The notes under the pieces are model-generated. The model was not told where the DNA came from, made no database searches, and saw only the letters and a list, made by a program, of their open reading frames with translations. Positions 1 to 10,273 of a DNA stretch of 64,000 nt are shown in pieces. The stretch spans positions 1 through 64,000 of the forward strand of contig JAODTK010004420.1 of NCBI GenBank assembly GCA_026419785.1, read 5' to 3'. Origin of the DNA: Sclerodactyla briareus. Its lineage: Eukaryota; Echinodermata; Holothuroidea; Dendrochirotida; Sclerodactylidae. How positions within the stretch are numbered: position 1 is the stretch's first letter; every line of letters begins with the position of its first letter. Position numbers and translations under genes: made by a program.

Positions 1-640
1 TCGAACGCAGGACATGTTGCATGTCAAAGCGACACTGATATCCGCTCTACTATTCTTCTGCAATTCTATACGCGACTGAGTTGGAGGGACCAAATAAGTA
101 TGACTTTAACGAGTCTGGTCCCTGCATGCGAAGTCTTTTTGTTTTTGTATTTTTATTTTTTTTTGAAAGGATAAAAAAATTATGTGAGGTATTGTTTATT
201 GTGTCGTAGAGAGAAATGATCTACTGCATGACGCCCCCATTCCGCAAAGACACCTGACCCAATAGTTTTCGAAGTTTTTTTGTTTGTATTCTCAACCTCA
301 GAATTTTCTCTTTCTCAATTGAACCTTGCGGCTATTCTATACACAAGGCTCCGCTATCTCCCGTGCACATGACGTAGCATGCTTGGAACTCAAACTAATC
401 GATAAAATGGCTACAGTGTTTCTATATATCAAATTGGTTCCTTCCTCTCCTCCAAAGCATCATTCCTAATTGAATCGAGATCACATCCACTCCTGAAACA
501 AAAGATGCCTCCACTTCGCTCCATTGGAAATATTCTATGTCCTCTAGCACTCCTTTCTGTCTCGAATTTCGTGTGTTGTTGGAATATTCTGCGGAATACG
601 GAATGTTTCGGGGAACGTGGAAACTCTGAAGTGGGAATTT
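1..640. other. No gene recognised
   Basis: I see no exon, RNA gene or named repeat here. The only structure is a short imperfect palindrome at about 89-121, in which GGGACCA is answered by TGGTCCC. Reading frames on both strands are short and look like chance. Confidence 0.5.
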
Positions 641-651
641 GTGGGCGCATT

Positions 652-816
652 GGCGTCAATCCGGGGGGACGGGGGAGGTGGACGTGTCCCCCACATTTTG
701 AGTATGCTTCCATTGACTTTCATTTTGTACAAGTAATTTTTTTTTTGGCGCGAGGTTATGTCCCCCCTACTTTGTCATGATGTCCCCCTCCCCACTTCTG
801 AAGATGGATTGACGCC
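652..816. mobile_element. Short palindromic element (MITE-like)
   Basis: An exact 11-base inverted repeat, GGCGTCAATCC at 652-662 and GGATTGACGCC at 806-816, bounds 165 bases with G-runs on the left and C-runs on the right. The interior (gtcccccacattttgag) resembles the inner ends of the G-rich hAT-like copies at 15.4, 22.4 and 50.7 kb. It is probably a small non-autonomous DNA element. I did not see a clear target duplication. Confidence 0.5.
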
Positions 817-859
817 TATGTGGTGGGGTACCAGATTCCTGATTGGCTGTGAATTACTG

Positions 860-2700
860 AAGGTATTTACATACATTGTTGGTGCACGTGGCCGGCGCGT
901 TAGTTTGTCTGTTACTTTACTACACTCCGAAACGCGGATTCGTTCTCAATTGCGTCGTGAGTTCGTCTTTTCTTGCAAAAGTTCGTTCACGTAAATCGTC
1001 TTTTTCTGAGAAACGTTCGTTCACGTAAATCTTCTGTTTTGCCCTGATGGCGCAGTGCGGGGTAATCGTTTCCGTTAAATCGGTATTCACGCTTCCGTTT
1101 CGGTTATATTGTCTGTTGCAGTGTTCCGCTAGATTGTGTCTTGTTTTGTTTCGCTGCGGAATTGTGTATATTGTCGCCCACGGTATGTCTGTTCTCTTTG
1201 CACGGGGGATTGTCTGTTGATTGTTCCGCTTTCCGCTCTCATTGCGCGGGGATTCGTCTGTTTCCTAGAAAAACGTTCGCGTCACGTAATTTCCTCCTTT
1301 GCCCCGATCATATGGGCGTCCACAGCTGGGGGGAACGGGGGGGGGGGACATGATCCCCCACTTTCAAAGTGGGGGGGGGTATCATATCGTCCCTTCCACT
1401 TTTCCGACCGCATAAAAAAATAATAGCACATGCCCGATTTTGTATCACTCTAAACTGATTCAATATTTGTTTAACCAAACATAATCCGTTGGGAATTGTC
1501 TCAAGTCCACTAATCCAGGTGCGAAGGTCGAAGGATTATACCATGTTTTATATCGAGGTCTCGAATTTTAAATCGAATAGCCAAAAGTGTATAATTTTTC
1601 GAGTGTTTCGCGCGAAGCAAAAATTGCGTTTTCTTCCCAAGCGTTGTAAGCTCTATTCGATGTATGCTTTTATCATTTGTTCACTCGAATAATTGCAGAA
1701 GCTCGGGGCAGACTTCCCCCCCCCCCCATGTTTCCTGAGCTGAAAGTCGGGCGAAAATTCGGGGAAATTTAGTAAGGAATAGGCCAAGTTAACAAAAGAA
1801 AAACCTGATTTTTTTTGCAACTTTTCCGATAAAATGCCCGGAAAATATGCACATTTATTTATCGTGCGCTTCGAGCGCGCACGGTAGTTTCCCAATGAAC
1901 TGACTTGTAAAATTCGGGTACACATGTTCTGCTCCCAAATTGGAGTGGTTCCGTACGCTTATGGCTTTGCCCTTCGACCCCACCAGAGACCGTGCGGCAG
2001 ACCCTGGACCCACGCAACATAGCCAAGAGAACAGGTATGACAAAAATACCATGTGTGATATCGATTTCGATAATCGTTGGGTGCTATTGAGCCTGGCAGT
2101 TGCCGTTTCCGTCGATCTTGCGGCTATAAAAATCTGATTTTTTTTAGGGCGCTTCGCGCCAAACGTGGCGCGCTCCGCTTAGTGGTCATTTGCATGTATG
2201 TGTTCCTCCACTTTTTCAAAACGGTCCGTTATGTGCGGCGCTCTGGCATCGATGCGCATAGGGGGGGTGATTGTTTGGTTAAATTTCGGTAGGTCAACAC
2301 CGTTCGGGTTATAGTCTGTTTGCAGTTGTATGCGGCTAGATTTTGCCTGTTGTTTCGTCGTTCGCCGCGGAGGTTGTGTAGTCTCTTTTATCGTTCACGA
2401 GATTCCTGTTCTCATGGTGCGTGGGGGTTGGTTCTCTCTATTCGTTCACGGGTTGTCTGTTGTATCTTGCGGATCGTGTCTGTTGTCGTTCACGGTTTTG
2501 AACCTGTTCCTTCGTCAAATTCTCCGTTACTCTACTTTCGCGGATTTGTGTCTGTTTGTTACCACGGGTGTCCTGTCGTTTGCGAAATTGCTGTGTTTCT
2601 TCTTCTTCTCGAAGTCGTGCCTGTTGTTCGTTCGTTTCGCGGGTTTGTCTTTTCTGCCCTGATGGCCGCTCATAGTGTGGCGCGATCGAAGCGATAGCCG
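860..2700. repeat. Degenerate tandem motif around a G-rich hAT-like remnant
   Basis: Two stretches, about 880-1320 and 2290-2670, consist of loose repeats of a motif like TCTGTTGTTCGTTCACGGG. Between them, 1325-2260 holds a G-run hairpin (about 1351-1381), 'ccaaaagtgta', 'cgcgcgaagc' and 'tggcgcgctccgcttag'. The same order is seen in the hAT-like copies further right. I read it as an old relative of that family flanked by a degenerate array. No open frame looks genuine. Confidence 0.4.
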
Positions 2701-3279
2701 GCCGCTAAAGGCTTTTACTAGGCATTCGAATGTGCGAATACGCGACGAAGACTATTTTTCGCTCCCGTGTTCTTTATTGGGTCTATTCATTAGGCCGCGA
2801 TAACGCGAATGTGCGAATGTCCGGTGATAATTCAATCGTGACGCGCGCGACAGCTAGCGATTTATGACCGATATGGAACGTCAAATGGGACACCGTAGCT
2901 GATATTTTCAGTATGTTTTGCTGTAAAATAGGAATAATCGTGGTCACATACCAGCGTGCCATTCCCTTTAAATTCCGCCTTTAAATAGCCTACCTAGTCT
3001 CTTCATTAATTTCCTCACTGTGGGCCATATGTTCGAATAGGACTGCATGATGGATTGTTGGAGCGTTTTATAACCTGATCGGTGGGAATTCTCCCCAGAG
3101 TCTCGTGAATCTTCCGCCATCGTGTTGGATAGATCCTACTCGGGGAATCGCACCAGCCCAGAATATTTCTAGCCTCCTCTGACCCCTCATGCATGAAACA
3201 TACCAAACTAACTGAACAACGTCCCATCCCGGAAAAATGTCATGCCATGTCCTATTATAACCATTCACTCATGCATTCG
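2701..3279. other. No gene recognised
   Basis: Non-repetitive at this scale. 'cgaatgtgcgaat' occurs twice, near 2727 and 2808. No splice-bounded open frame was seen. Confidence 0.4.
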
Positions 3280-3577
3280 CTCTACAGCACAAGAGTGAAT
3301 TCCCTCATGATGAGTAGTCCTCAGCAAACCTCGAATGAGAGTGGAATGTCACTCAAATAGAGTGGAAGTAGCACCTATTATGGGCGAAGATCCGTACTCG
3401 TGCTCTCTATTAAAACATTGGAGTGGTCATTCAGCACACTTCGAATTCCACTCTAGAAGTGTGAAGTATGCTCCATAATGGGCGACGGATTTTCTACAAT
3501 GGAGTGAAATGGAGTGAGTGATGATTTCCACACTGCACAGTCATGGGAGTGTACATTCACTCTTTTGTTTTAAGAGG
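3280..3577. mobile_element. MITE-like palindromic element, about 300 bp
   Basis: AAGAGTGAAT at 3291-3300 is exactly complementary to ATTCACTCTT at 3555-3564. Further partial complementarity continues inward through repeated GAGTGGAA and TTCCACTC motifs and outward for about 10 bases. It is short, non-coding and palindromic, which fits a miniature inverted-repeat element. Family not identified. Confidence 0.5.
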
Positions 3578-4109
3578 GTGTCGCCCATTTCGTTGGAAAT
3601 TCTCGAAGGGACATACAGGCCCATAGCCCTATAGGCCCATAGTCTACAGTCGTTGTCGTCAAATGGGTGAACTGAGTCTCGTCTGTATTTTTTCTTCAAT
3701 GAGGGTATCACCTGTGGGCATACTGACCATCTTGCCTAAATTGATGTGCTTTGCGAGCCCAGTTTTCTTGTCCGTTTTCGCGCTAAATACGCCTAAATAG
3801 CCGCTCATTTAGTTATGTGTTCCCCCGCGATTTATTTCGCGAGTCCGAGCCTATAATACCCCCGCGACCCTCTTCGGCCAGGCGAATCGCGTTATCGCCT
3901 ATTTCCTCCGCGCCTAGTAAAAGCAGCTTAATAATCCGTTCTAGCGCGACCGACGCGGCCGTACCGCATCGCCACCAGGCCAGACGCGACGCGATCGATC
4001 GTGATGGACAGAGCACAAACGAAACGGCCGTGGCCATGTCGGCGTCTAACCCGCTTCACCACGGATCGCTTCCTGTTCCGCACGATTGATTCGTGCCGAT
4101 GGCACAAGT
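3578..4109. other. GC- and CpG-rich stretch without a recognised gene
   Basis: About 3800-4090 is rich in CpG. The frames open on both strands across it (74-90 codons) match no protein I know. I see no splice or promoter evidence strong enough to call a gene. Confidence 0.35.
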
Positions 4110-4275
4110 AATCTATGCAGATTGCAGTCATGTCTGTGCGTATTGTGCGTGTGTGCGGGTTGTCTCTCTGTGTGCACGGAAACTGACACCACCTGTCAGC
4201 ACGATTCTAACGAGGCAAACTGCATCAGTTCAATTAGGCACGTTGTTTTCATGTGGTGAGAATGACACCTAATTA
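4110..4275 (-). mobile_element. End fragment of the TGATTCCTTG repeat family
   Basis: 'atctatgcag...cagtcatg' followed by a (GT)-rich tract and 'cagcacgattctaacga' matches the GT-side end of the elements at 55.1 and 63.0 kb and the left arm at 35.2 kb. The inner part of the family is not recognised after about 4275, so this looks like a truncated end. Confidence 0.45.
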
Positions 4276-4411
4276 TTTTCATGCCATATGATTGTTTTAG
4301 TTTCCTGGTAATAACAGCGCATCTGAGAGCATCACAGAGGCACTACATTTTAAGCCAATATGTACTTTACATATAAATAACACTAACTAGTACCGCAGAC
4401 TCTCTTCAAAT

Positions 4412-4912
4412 ATTGGTGAACCAAGTTTCATGGAATTCCAAAAACGTCAGAATTTTAATAATTATGCAAATTGACTCGTTGAATATGAGTGACCACCAAT
4501 TCTTGTTCAAAGTTTTCTGTACCTGGCTACCTGCTAGTAGTCATACCTATACCTAACCATATCACCTACATTGGTCTGTAGTCTTGCTAACAGCTTTCGA
4601 ACGCTAAATTAAACTATTCCTACGAAAATTACACTTTTGTGCCTCACAATTTTCATCTTCAAATCATTGGAACCAAGTTTCATGGAATTCCAACAAACTT
4701 CAGAATTTTAATAAATTATGCAATTGACTCGTTGAATATTTAGTGACCACCATTCTTGTTCAACTTCATGTACCTGGCTACCTGCCTATAATCATACCTT
4801 ACCTAACCATATCACTGACAGTTGTCGGTATTCTTGCTAACAGCTTCGAACGATAAATTAAACTATTCTACAAATTAGCAGCTTGGCTCACAATTTGATA
4901 AGGTATTTAACC
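4412..4912. repeat. Tandem duplication, unit about 255 bp
   Basis: The segment at about 4412-4660 recurs at about 4668-4910 in the same order. Shared landmarks are 'aaccaagtttcatggaattcc', 'gactcgttgaat', 'gtacctggctacctgc' and 'ttgctaacagctt'. The copies differ by many small indels. Related phrases ('accaagtttcatgg') occur in the array at 21.6 kb, so this may be a distant relative of that repeat. Confidence 0.65.
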
Positions 4913-5850
4913 ATCTTATGGCCTCATAGAAAGTGTGAGCCACAACATGCATACATACATACAGATACACACCTCTCTCTTCTGAACTTCACATTCCGAT
5001 GGGACAAAAAGAGGGGAAGTTGAAAGAACCTTCATATGAATATTATTTTAATTCGATTCAATGCCATATAAAAGGTACAAATTATGTTAAACAGTCAACA
5101 TCCAATTTTCATTTAGAATTTATAAATGATGAATACAGGGATTGACTGAGTAGAAGACACAAAGGACAAACCTATATCAGCATAAAAAAGCGCATGGAAT
5201 TCAGTACAAGAGCAAATAATTTAATGAACAAAATATGGTGATATAAGCTTTGATTACAAACTGGGAGTTGCAGTGTGGTCTGTTCGCCATTCGCCTGATG
5301 GGGATGGATAGTCGTGAGGAGAAACTAGGTTATGTGAAAAATTACATGTGACTAGTGGCAAAATTAACATTGATTAATGGATTGTCGCTGGGTTTCATGA
5401 TGGATTCGGAATGCCTCAAGGCTGCAGTGAGGCAGTGAGCGGGTCCAAGTTTGATGGGTCGGAAAGCCAAGAGGGCGAGCTCAAACTGGCACAAGATTTG
5501 GACGAATATTTATTTGCACAAAGATCAATCCAGAGTTGTGTATCAGTCTGTGGGGCCTTGAAAACGCTGCCCTATTTTACTGTTTTACCTGTTATTCAAT
5601 GATTCGGCCTACCAGAACAAAAACTAGATAATTGAATTGAAAGGAAATGTTATTTTGGCTCTTTGTAGAGGAGATTAATATTTCGCACAATGGCTGATTC
5701 ACGCTGCCCTAATTTGTAATGACAATGATTTTTCACAAGGTGGAGATGGGAGAGAAGCACCACACTGGAAACAATGATAAAATATTCACTGTTAATAAGT
5801 TGGGCAACATCCATCCAAAGAATGAAGAGTGCCACAAAGGCAATTCAACA
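4913..5850. other. No gene recognised
   Basis: A short (CATA)n-like microsatellite lies near 4950-4975. The rest is AT-rich, and I saw no exon with good splice sites or any familiar protein. Confidence 0.4.
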
Positions 5851-6430
5851 CAATGGCCTGAGGGTTTCAATGACCTGTGACTTCATGGTCAATATGTCCC
5901 AAGGTAAATGAATGTTGTGTCCAAGTTACAAACATCCATAAAAGAGTGATGTTGGGGGACACTAATACATATTTCACACATTAGCCTTTCAGTTAATGGC
6001 CTATATGAATACAGCTGGGAGGCGACACCACTCAAAAAAATATTGACATGATTTCAAGAAAACTTATGGCACTTGTAGGGAGAACCATTTTTACAATTTT
6101 GTACACAAGACCTCTGGGACCCTTAATGACCTCGCCCTTGACCTTCTTGAGGTAAGAAAGCCAAGAACACTGTGTCCAAGTTGATCGATATTCAACAAAA
6201 GAAGAACAATTGGGGGCAGAGGCATTTACACAATGGCCTATTGGCCCTTTAATGACCTGACCTTGACTTTTCGAGGTCAAAAGATTTCCCAATGGTCATG
6301 AAAAAATGTGTCCAAGTTTCGTCAACCTCCGTCAAAGAATGAGCGAACCACTGGCAAGAGAAGGCAAATTGGACGAATGGAGGTGGATGGATAGATCGAT
6401 AAATTAGATAGATAGGACAGATAGATACCC
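5851..6430. repeat. Divergent tandem units ending in a GATA-rich tract
   Basis: Three or so degenerate units share 'caatggcct', 'tttaatgacct', 'gaccttgac', 'gaggtcaa' and 'gtgtccaagtt'. The last is followed by a GATA-rich microsatellite at about 6388-6426 and a C-run. A related piece seems to lie in inverted orientation near 42.05-42.3 kb. Confidence 0.5.
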
Positions 6431-6514
6431 GCCGCCCCCCCCCCCCACCCCTGATCACAAAAGGCTCAACCAGCCAATGAGTGAGCTAAAAAAAAAAAAC
6501 TGCTTGAAAGTGAC

Positions 6515-6680
6515 GACGACCAGTAAGAGGAACATCAAAACCAGGATCCCATTCCAGTGGGTTCGATTCTCGCCCGGTACCCAGCCAATCATGGGCAATT
6601 CTGTAGAACAAGGCATCCTCTATGCGATTCATCTATGATACTGCACGAGGGCCTCTCATGTTCTCAAAGGTGGCATGATT
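6515..6680 (+). mobile_element. Decayed tRNA-derived SINE-like fragment
   Basis: 'gggttcgattctcgcccgg' is a good Pol III B-box context. The downstream wording 'gggcaattctgtagaacaaggca' resembles the 'cttgggcaag...ctttat' body common to many animal SINEs. A clear A-box was not seen. It could be a chance match to a decayed repeat. Confidence 0.35.
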
Positions 6681-7194
6681 GAATGGAAAATAATGTCTAC
6701 CATTTAAATATGATTCACCCCCATGGGTTCCCATGGTCTTTTCTCAGAAATGGAGCATTGAACCATTCCCCTATAACAGTACAACGGCGGCAATAGTGCC
6801 ACCTTTCAGCATTTAGGAATGACTCCTGACCTCCGCTGGCAAGACGGACACTCTTACCACCAGACACATCAACGTACACATGTTCTAGACCATGGTTCTC
6901 AAACCTGGGGTGGCGACCCCAACGGGGGTCATGAAGCAATTCATGTGCCCAAAGTTAACCCGAATTTGAATGTCGCAGTCAAAATCCTACAAAATTCACC
7001 CTGAAAACGAATATTTATTAGCGGGTGTTCTAGCATTTTACCTGAGGGTATCTGGCGTTATTTGCTTACATGAAATGGGGTCCCCGCCTGGAACAATGTT
7101 TGGGAAAACCACTGTTCTAGGCATAAAGTCTCTCCAATACAGTCATGACTTTCAAGTTTAGTTGATTGATGTCTACAGGTTCAGGATCATTTAG
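6681..7194. other. No gene recognised
   Basis: Short overlapping frames on both strands, none with splice support or family resemblance. Confidence 0.35.
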
Positions 7195-7640
7195 GAACCC
7201 TGGCCGTATTGATCGTGGTGAGTACGAGATATCTTGCCTCCTCTCTCGACTCAGTGCTCAGGTGATATCAAGGCAGGGGTGTAACCTTTCCCAATCTGGT
7301 ACAGTAAACACTATTTTATGTATTCTCCAGAAATGAGATCAGTGAACTAAAGGATCCGACACAATTTCTCTCAAAACCCGGAGGAGCGGAAGATCCATGT
7401 CCAACGTGAGGGTGCGCCACAGACGATGATGAGACTTGTTGCAAATACCCCAAAACCAAACCCTAAAACTCTGAACCACTCAGGTCAACAGCATTTAAGC
7501 CAGAAACATTGAAGTCAAGACCAATGGCATCGCCCCATCAAGCCTGCAAGTACCAGGGGAAAAATGTGCCGGGACTGCTGGGAATTTGAGCCGAAATGTT
7601 CGTTTGCAAAGCTTCACTCAAATACTCTGCTATTCTTGCC
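7195..7640 (-). mobile_element. tRNA-derived SINE, copy 1
   Basis: Read on the minus strand, a tRNA-like head carries an A-box-like TAGCAGAGTATT (7632-7621) and a B-box-like GGCTCAAATTCC (7592-7581). About 350 bases of body follow, containing 'cctccgggt' and 'gatatcacctgag'. The same head and body recur at 8315-8731. The spacing between boxes (about 40 bases) fits a Pol III promoter. Confidence 0.5.
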
Positions 7641-8314
7641 CACCCAAATCTGGAGCTGGGTACATGGTGAACCGATTCCTAACATACAGCAAGGATAAAA
7701 CCCATTAATAACGGAAAGCCACACGGCTTAGTAGTATTCTTGGATGCTACGTGTTTAACTATTTGAATGGTGAAGTGACTGTACAAGTTGGAATCGGCCT
7801 AATTAGGGATTACAAGGTAAAATACCAGCGAACGCCAGGAGGTTCCCTTTTTCTCTAAATGTGACCCTGTAATCATACATAATAAATAGTTTGCATACTC
7901 ATCACAGGAAGCAACCCCCACCAAGTTTTACCTAGATTTATATTTTCACTCGTTTCCAAATTGGGCATGTGTTTATTTTGATTACAGGTAAAGTACCAAA
8001 ATATGAGAATCAAGTTTTCCCATTGGACAGATTCAAGGTGGGTGTTCCACACACATATTGCCAATTGAATGTAGATAGATTCCTGGGAATCAATCCAAAG
8101 AATTGGGAAAGAGCAATCACACTGTGTGACTATGTGCCCCCACAAGAAAGAATTTCAATAATATTGATATTCCGCAAATTCATTATCAACCTCGGGGCGT
8201 GAACAGAAGGGGCTGTGTCAGGCCTTCCCTGATCGGAATATGGGGGAGAGTTTATTCGAGTCATTTGATTTTGATTGATTTAATCTCTGGGTCCGGAAGC
8301 CACGTAGAGCTCCT
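7641..8314. other. No gene recognised; possible polyadenylation signal for FPGT
   Basis: No exon recognised. On the minus strand AATAAA occurs at 8256-8251, about 480 bases past the FPGT stop codon. It is a candidate polyadenylation signal, but no downstream element confirms it. Confidence 0.3.
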
Positions 8315-8731
8315 CAAGAAACTGGTCGTATTGATCAAGAATGGGCACGACGCGATAATCTGCCGTCCCTTCGCTTGTCTCAGATGCTATAGAGGCAGAG
8401 GTAAAAACAAAAAAATCCAACCTGCTTCTGGGACCGCCATTTTACGTCCCCATCCGACAGGTCGATCAGTGAAATGCCAGGACCCTAACCACTGCTTGGA
8501 ACCTGGAGGAGTGGAAGTTCAAGTTCAACGAGATGCTGCTCAGAGCTGACTAAGAGACTTGTTAGCGCTTATCCCGTAAAAACCCTCAGTACCCCGAATT
8601 CCACAGCATTACAGCAGAACTATGAAGGGAAGAGCCATGATCTACCCATAGCACGCCATCAAAAAATTGGTGACTGCTGGAATTAAAACGCCAAACGTTC
8701 GATTGCGATGTTACCTCCACTCTGCTATTCT
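8315..8731 (-). mobile_element. tRNA-derived SINE, copy 2, abutting the FPGT stop codon
   Basis: The second copy of the SINE at 7195-7640 runs in the same orientation. Its A-box-like TAGCAGAGTGG is at 8727-8717 and its degenerate B-box is near 8692-8679. Shared landmarks are 'tattgatc', 'ctggaggagtgga' and 'ctctgctattctt'. Its 5' end lies only a few bases past the FPGT stop (8737-8735), so the FPGT 3' UTR would begin inside this SINE. Confidence 0.5.
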
Positions 8732-8734
8732 TCA

Positions 8735-10273
8735 TCAAACGAAATCACGCGATGACATCGCTGGTGGGGTTTTCACAAGTTCCTCCTGAATGGTTTGCAT
8801 CATTTTTCGGCGGAAAGTCAACTGTCCGTATGTTTTTTTGTTCCAAGAATCCTTTTCCTCGGATGCATTCTCAACTAACTTATCAACATCGATCTCTCAC
8901 GATTTCTAACCGCGTTCACGACCTTGAGCGCATGAGCAATGCAAGTTCCATTGATTTCTGAGGCTGGATAGCTTTGTCATTCCACAGACTGCAACTTTGC
9001 AGCATTTACCTTGGAAAATACTGGCAAGATTCCACTTTGTGATCCACCCAAGATCTCTTCCAAACCTTTGCCCTAGGGAAGACAACTGGGACATCCTCCT
9101 GTGATACTTTTTTTGAGGTCGTCGTCTGTGTTGAACACCACCGTGACAAACTTATTTGGTCAGACAGAGTGACGCACAGTGTGGAGAAGAGGTTGCTGAA
9201 TGGTCAGCATAGCCGGACAGATTACTGTAGGAGCATAGCTGATGATTGGTATCAGATGAGATGCTGAGCTTTCCTTCAAAATGGCAGCATTCTAGAATGA
9301 CATTGCTTGCAATGTCAACGTCCGAAGGCAAAATAAGCTCATTATACAAGCTCCTTTGATTTCTCTGTCAGCTTCTGGGGTTTTGTCCTCCAGAAACTGG
9401 TTTACATACATTATGCTCAAGACCCAGTTCATACTGGAGCACACTATTCTGGCAGAAGTGATGGAGGTACTCTCTCGTGGTCCCTACGTGGTAGAACTTT
9501 GAGTCCTTCAAGACCAGGGCATGTAGAGGAGTCCCCTGCAGAACTTCAAAGATGTCCTTCCTCATCTTCAATAGGGAGGGTGCCTGGGTGACGACGTTCT
9601 GCGTATTTGTGATGTAGGAGGGGTCAGCCTTAGTGCCCAGGGCTTGCAGGAAGTCACCGTGAGAATCTATCTCACACCGGAGTGGCTGTACCCTATCGTA
9701 AAAGTCGGTCAGCTTATCGAGGGTCGGCCAGTCAATGAAGTAGCTGCTGTCAATCAGGATCTGGTCAGCGTCAGAGGCAGCGAAGCTCTCGGTAGAACAG
9801 CCCCTGCATCTTGGCATTGACCTTTGTGTTGACCTTGTGGAGGAACCGCTCACACTGGACCAGTGTCACCTTCTCTGATCTCAGACTGCCCGAGTGGAGA
9901 AGAACACCCCGTGGTTCCTCCCGACTTCGAGGCTTGAAGGGTGCGCGAATGCGGTTATCCCCTGTTTGTCGAATGCCCACTGACTGCTGTCATCTGAGTC
10001 ATAGAGGATCAAGGTATCTGCACAAGCCAGGAACAACCCACCATTCTTCATCCTAGGGGGAAGGTCTATATACAGGGCCAGCTGGAGCTCAATCATCTGG
10101 TATATGGGATCTCCCAGGGGCAGTGTCGTGAAAATTTTCCCGAGCATGCTCGCACTGGGCAGACGCTGGCTGAACCCGCCCCGCAGGGAGGAAGAGTATC
10201 TTCTGCTTCTTCACTGCCTCACCGTACGACTGACGTAGAGAAGAAGACACGGCCATCAGCGAGCCACCGGGAC
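8735..10273 (-). CDS. FPGT: FPGT long last exon (about 1.54 kb)
   Basis: The acceptor 'ctaccatcacag' precedes GT CCC GGT GGC, so the codon G|GT is split across the intron (phase 1) and KIG|PGGS reads through. This long 3' exon matches the single large last exon of vertebrate FPGT. Frame changes are evident near 10178, 9893, 9805, 9375, 9335 and 9160, and several more occur between 9100 and 8860. The C-terminal part reads FVTVVFNTDDDLKK, SLWNDKAI, ALKVVNAVRN and LVENASEEKDSW. The stop lies at 8737-8735. Confidence 0.87.

Noticed and set aside
4110-4275. Independent GT microsatellite
   Set aside because: The adjoining sequence matches the end of the TGATTCCTTG repeat family, so it is part of that element.
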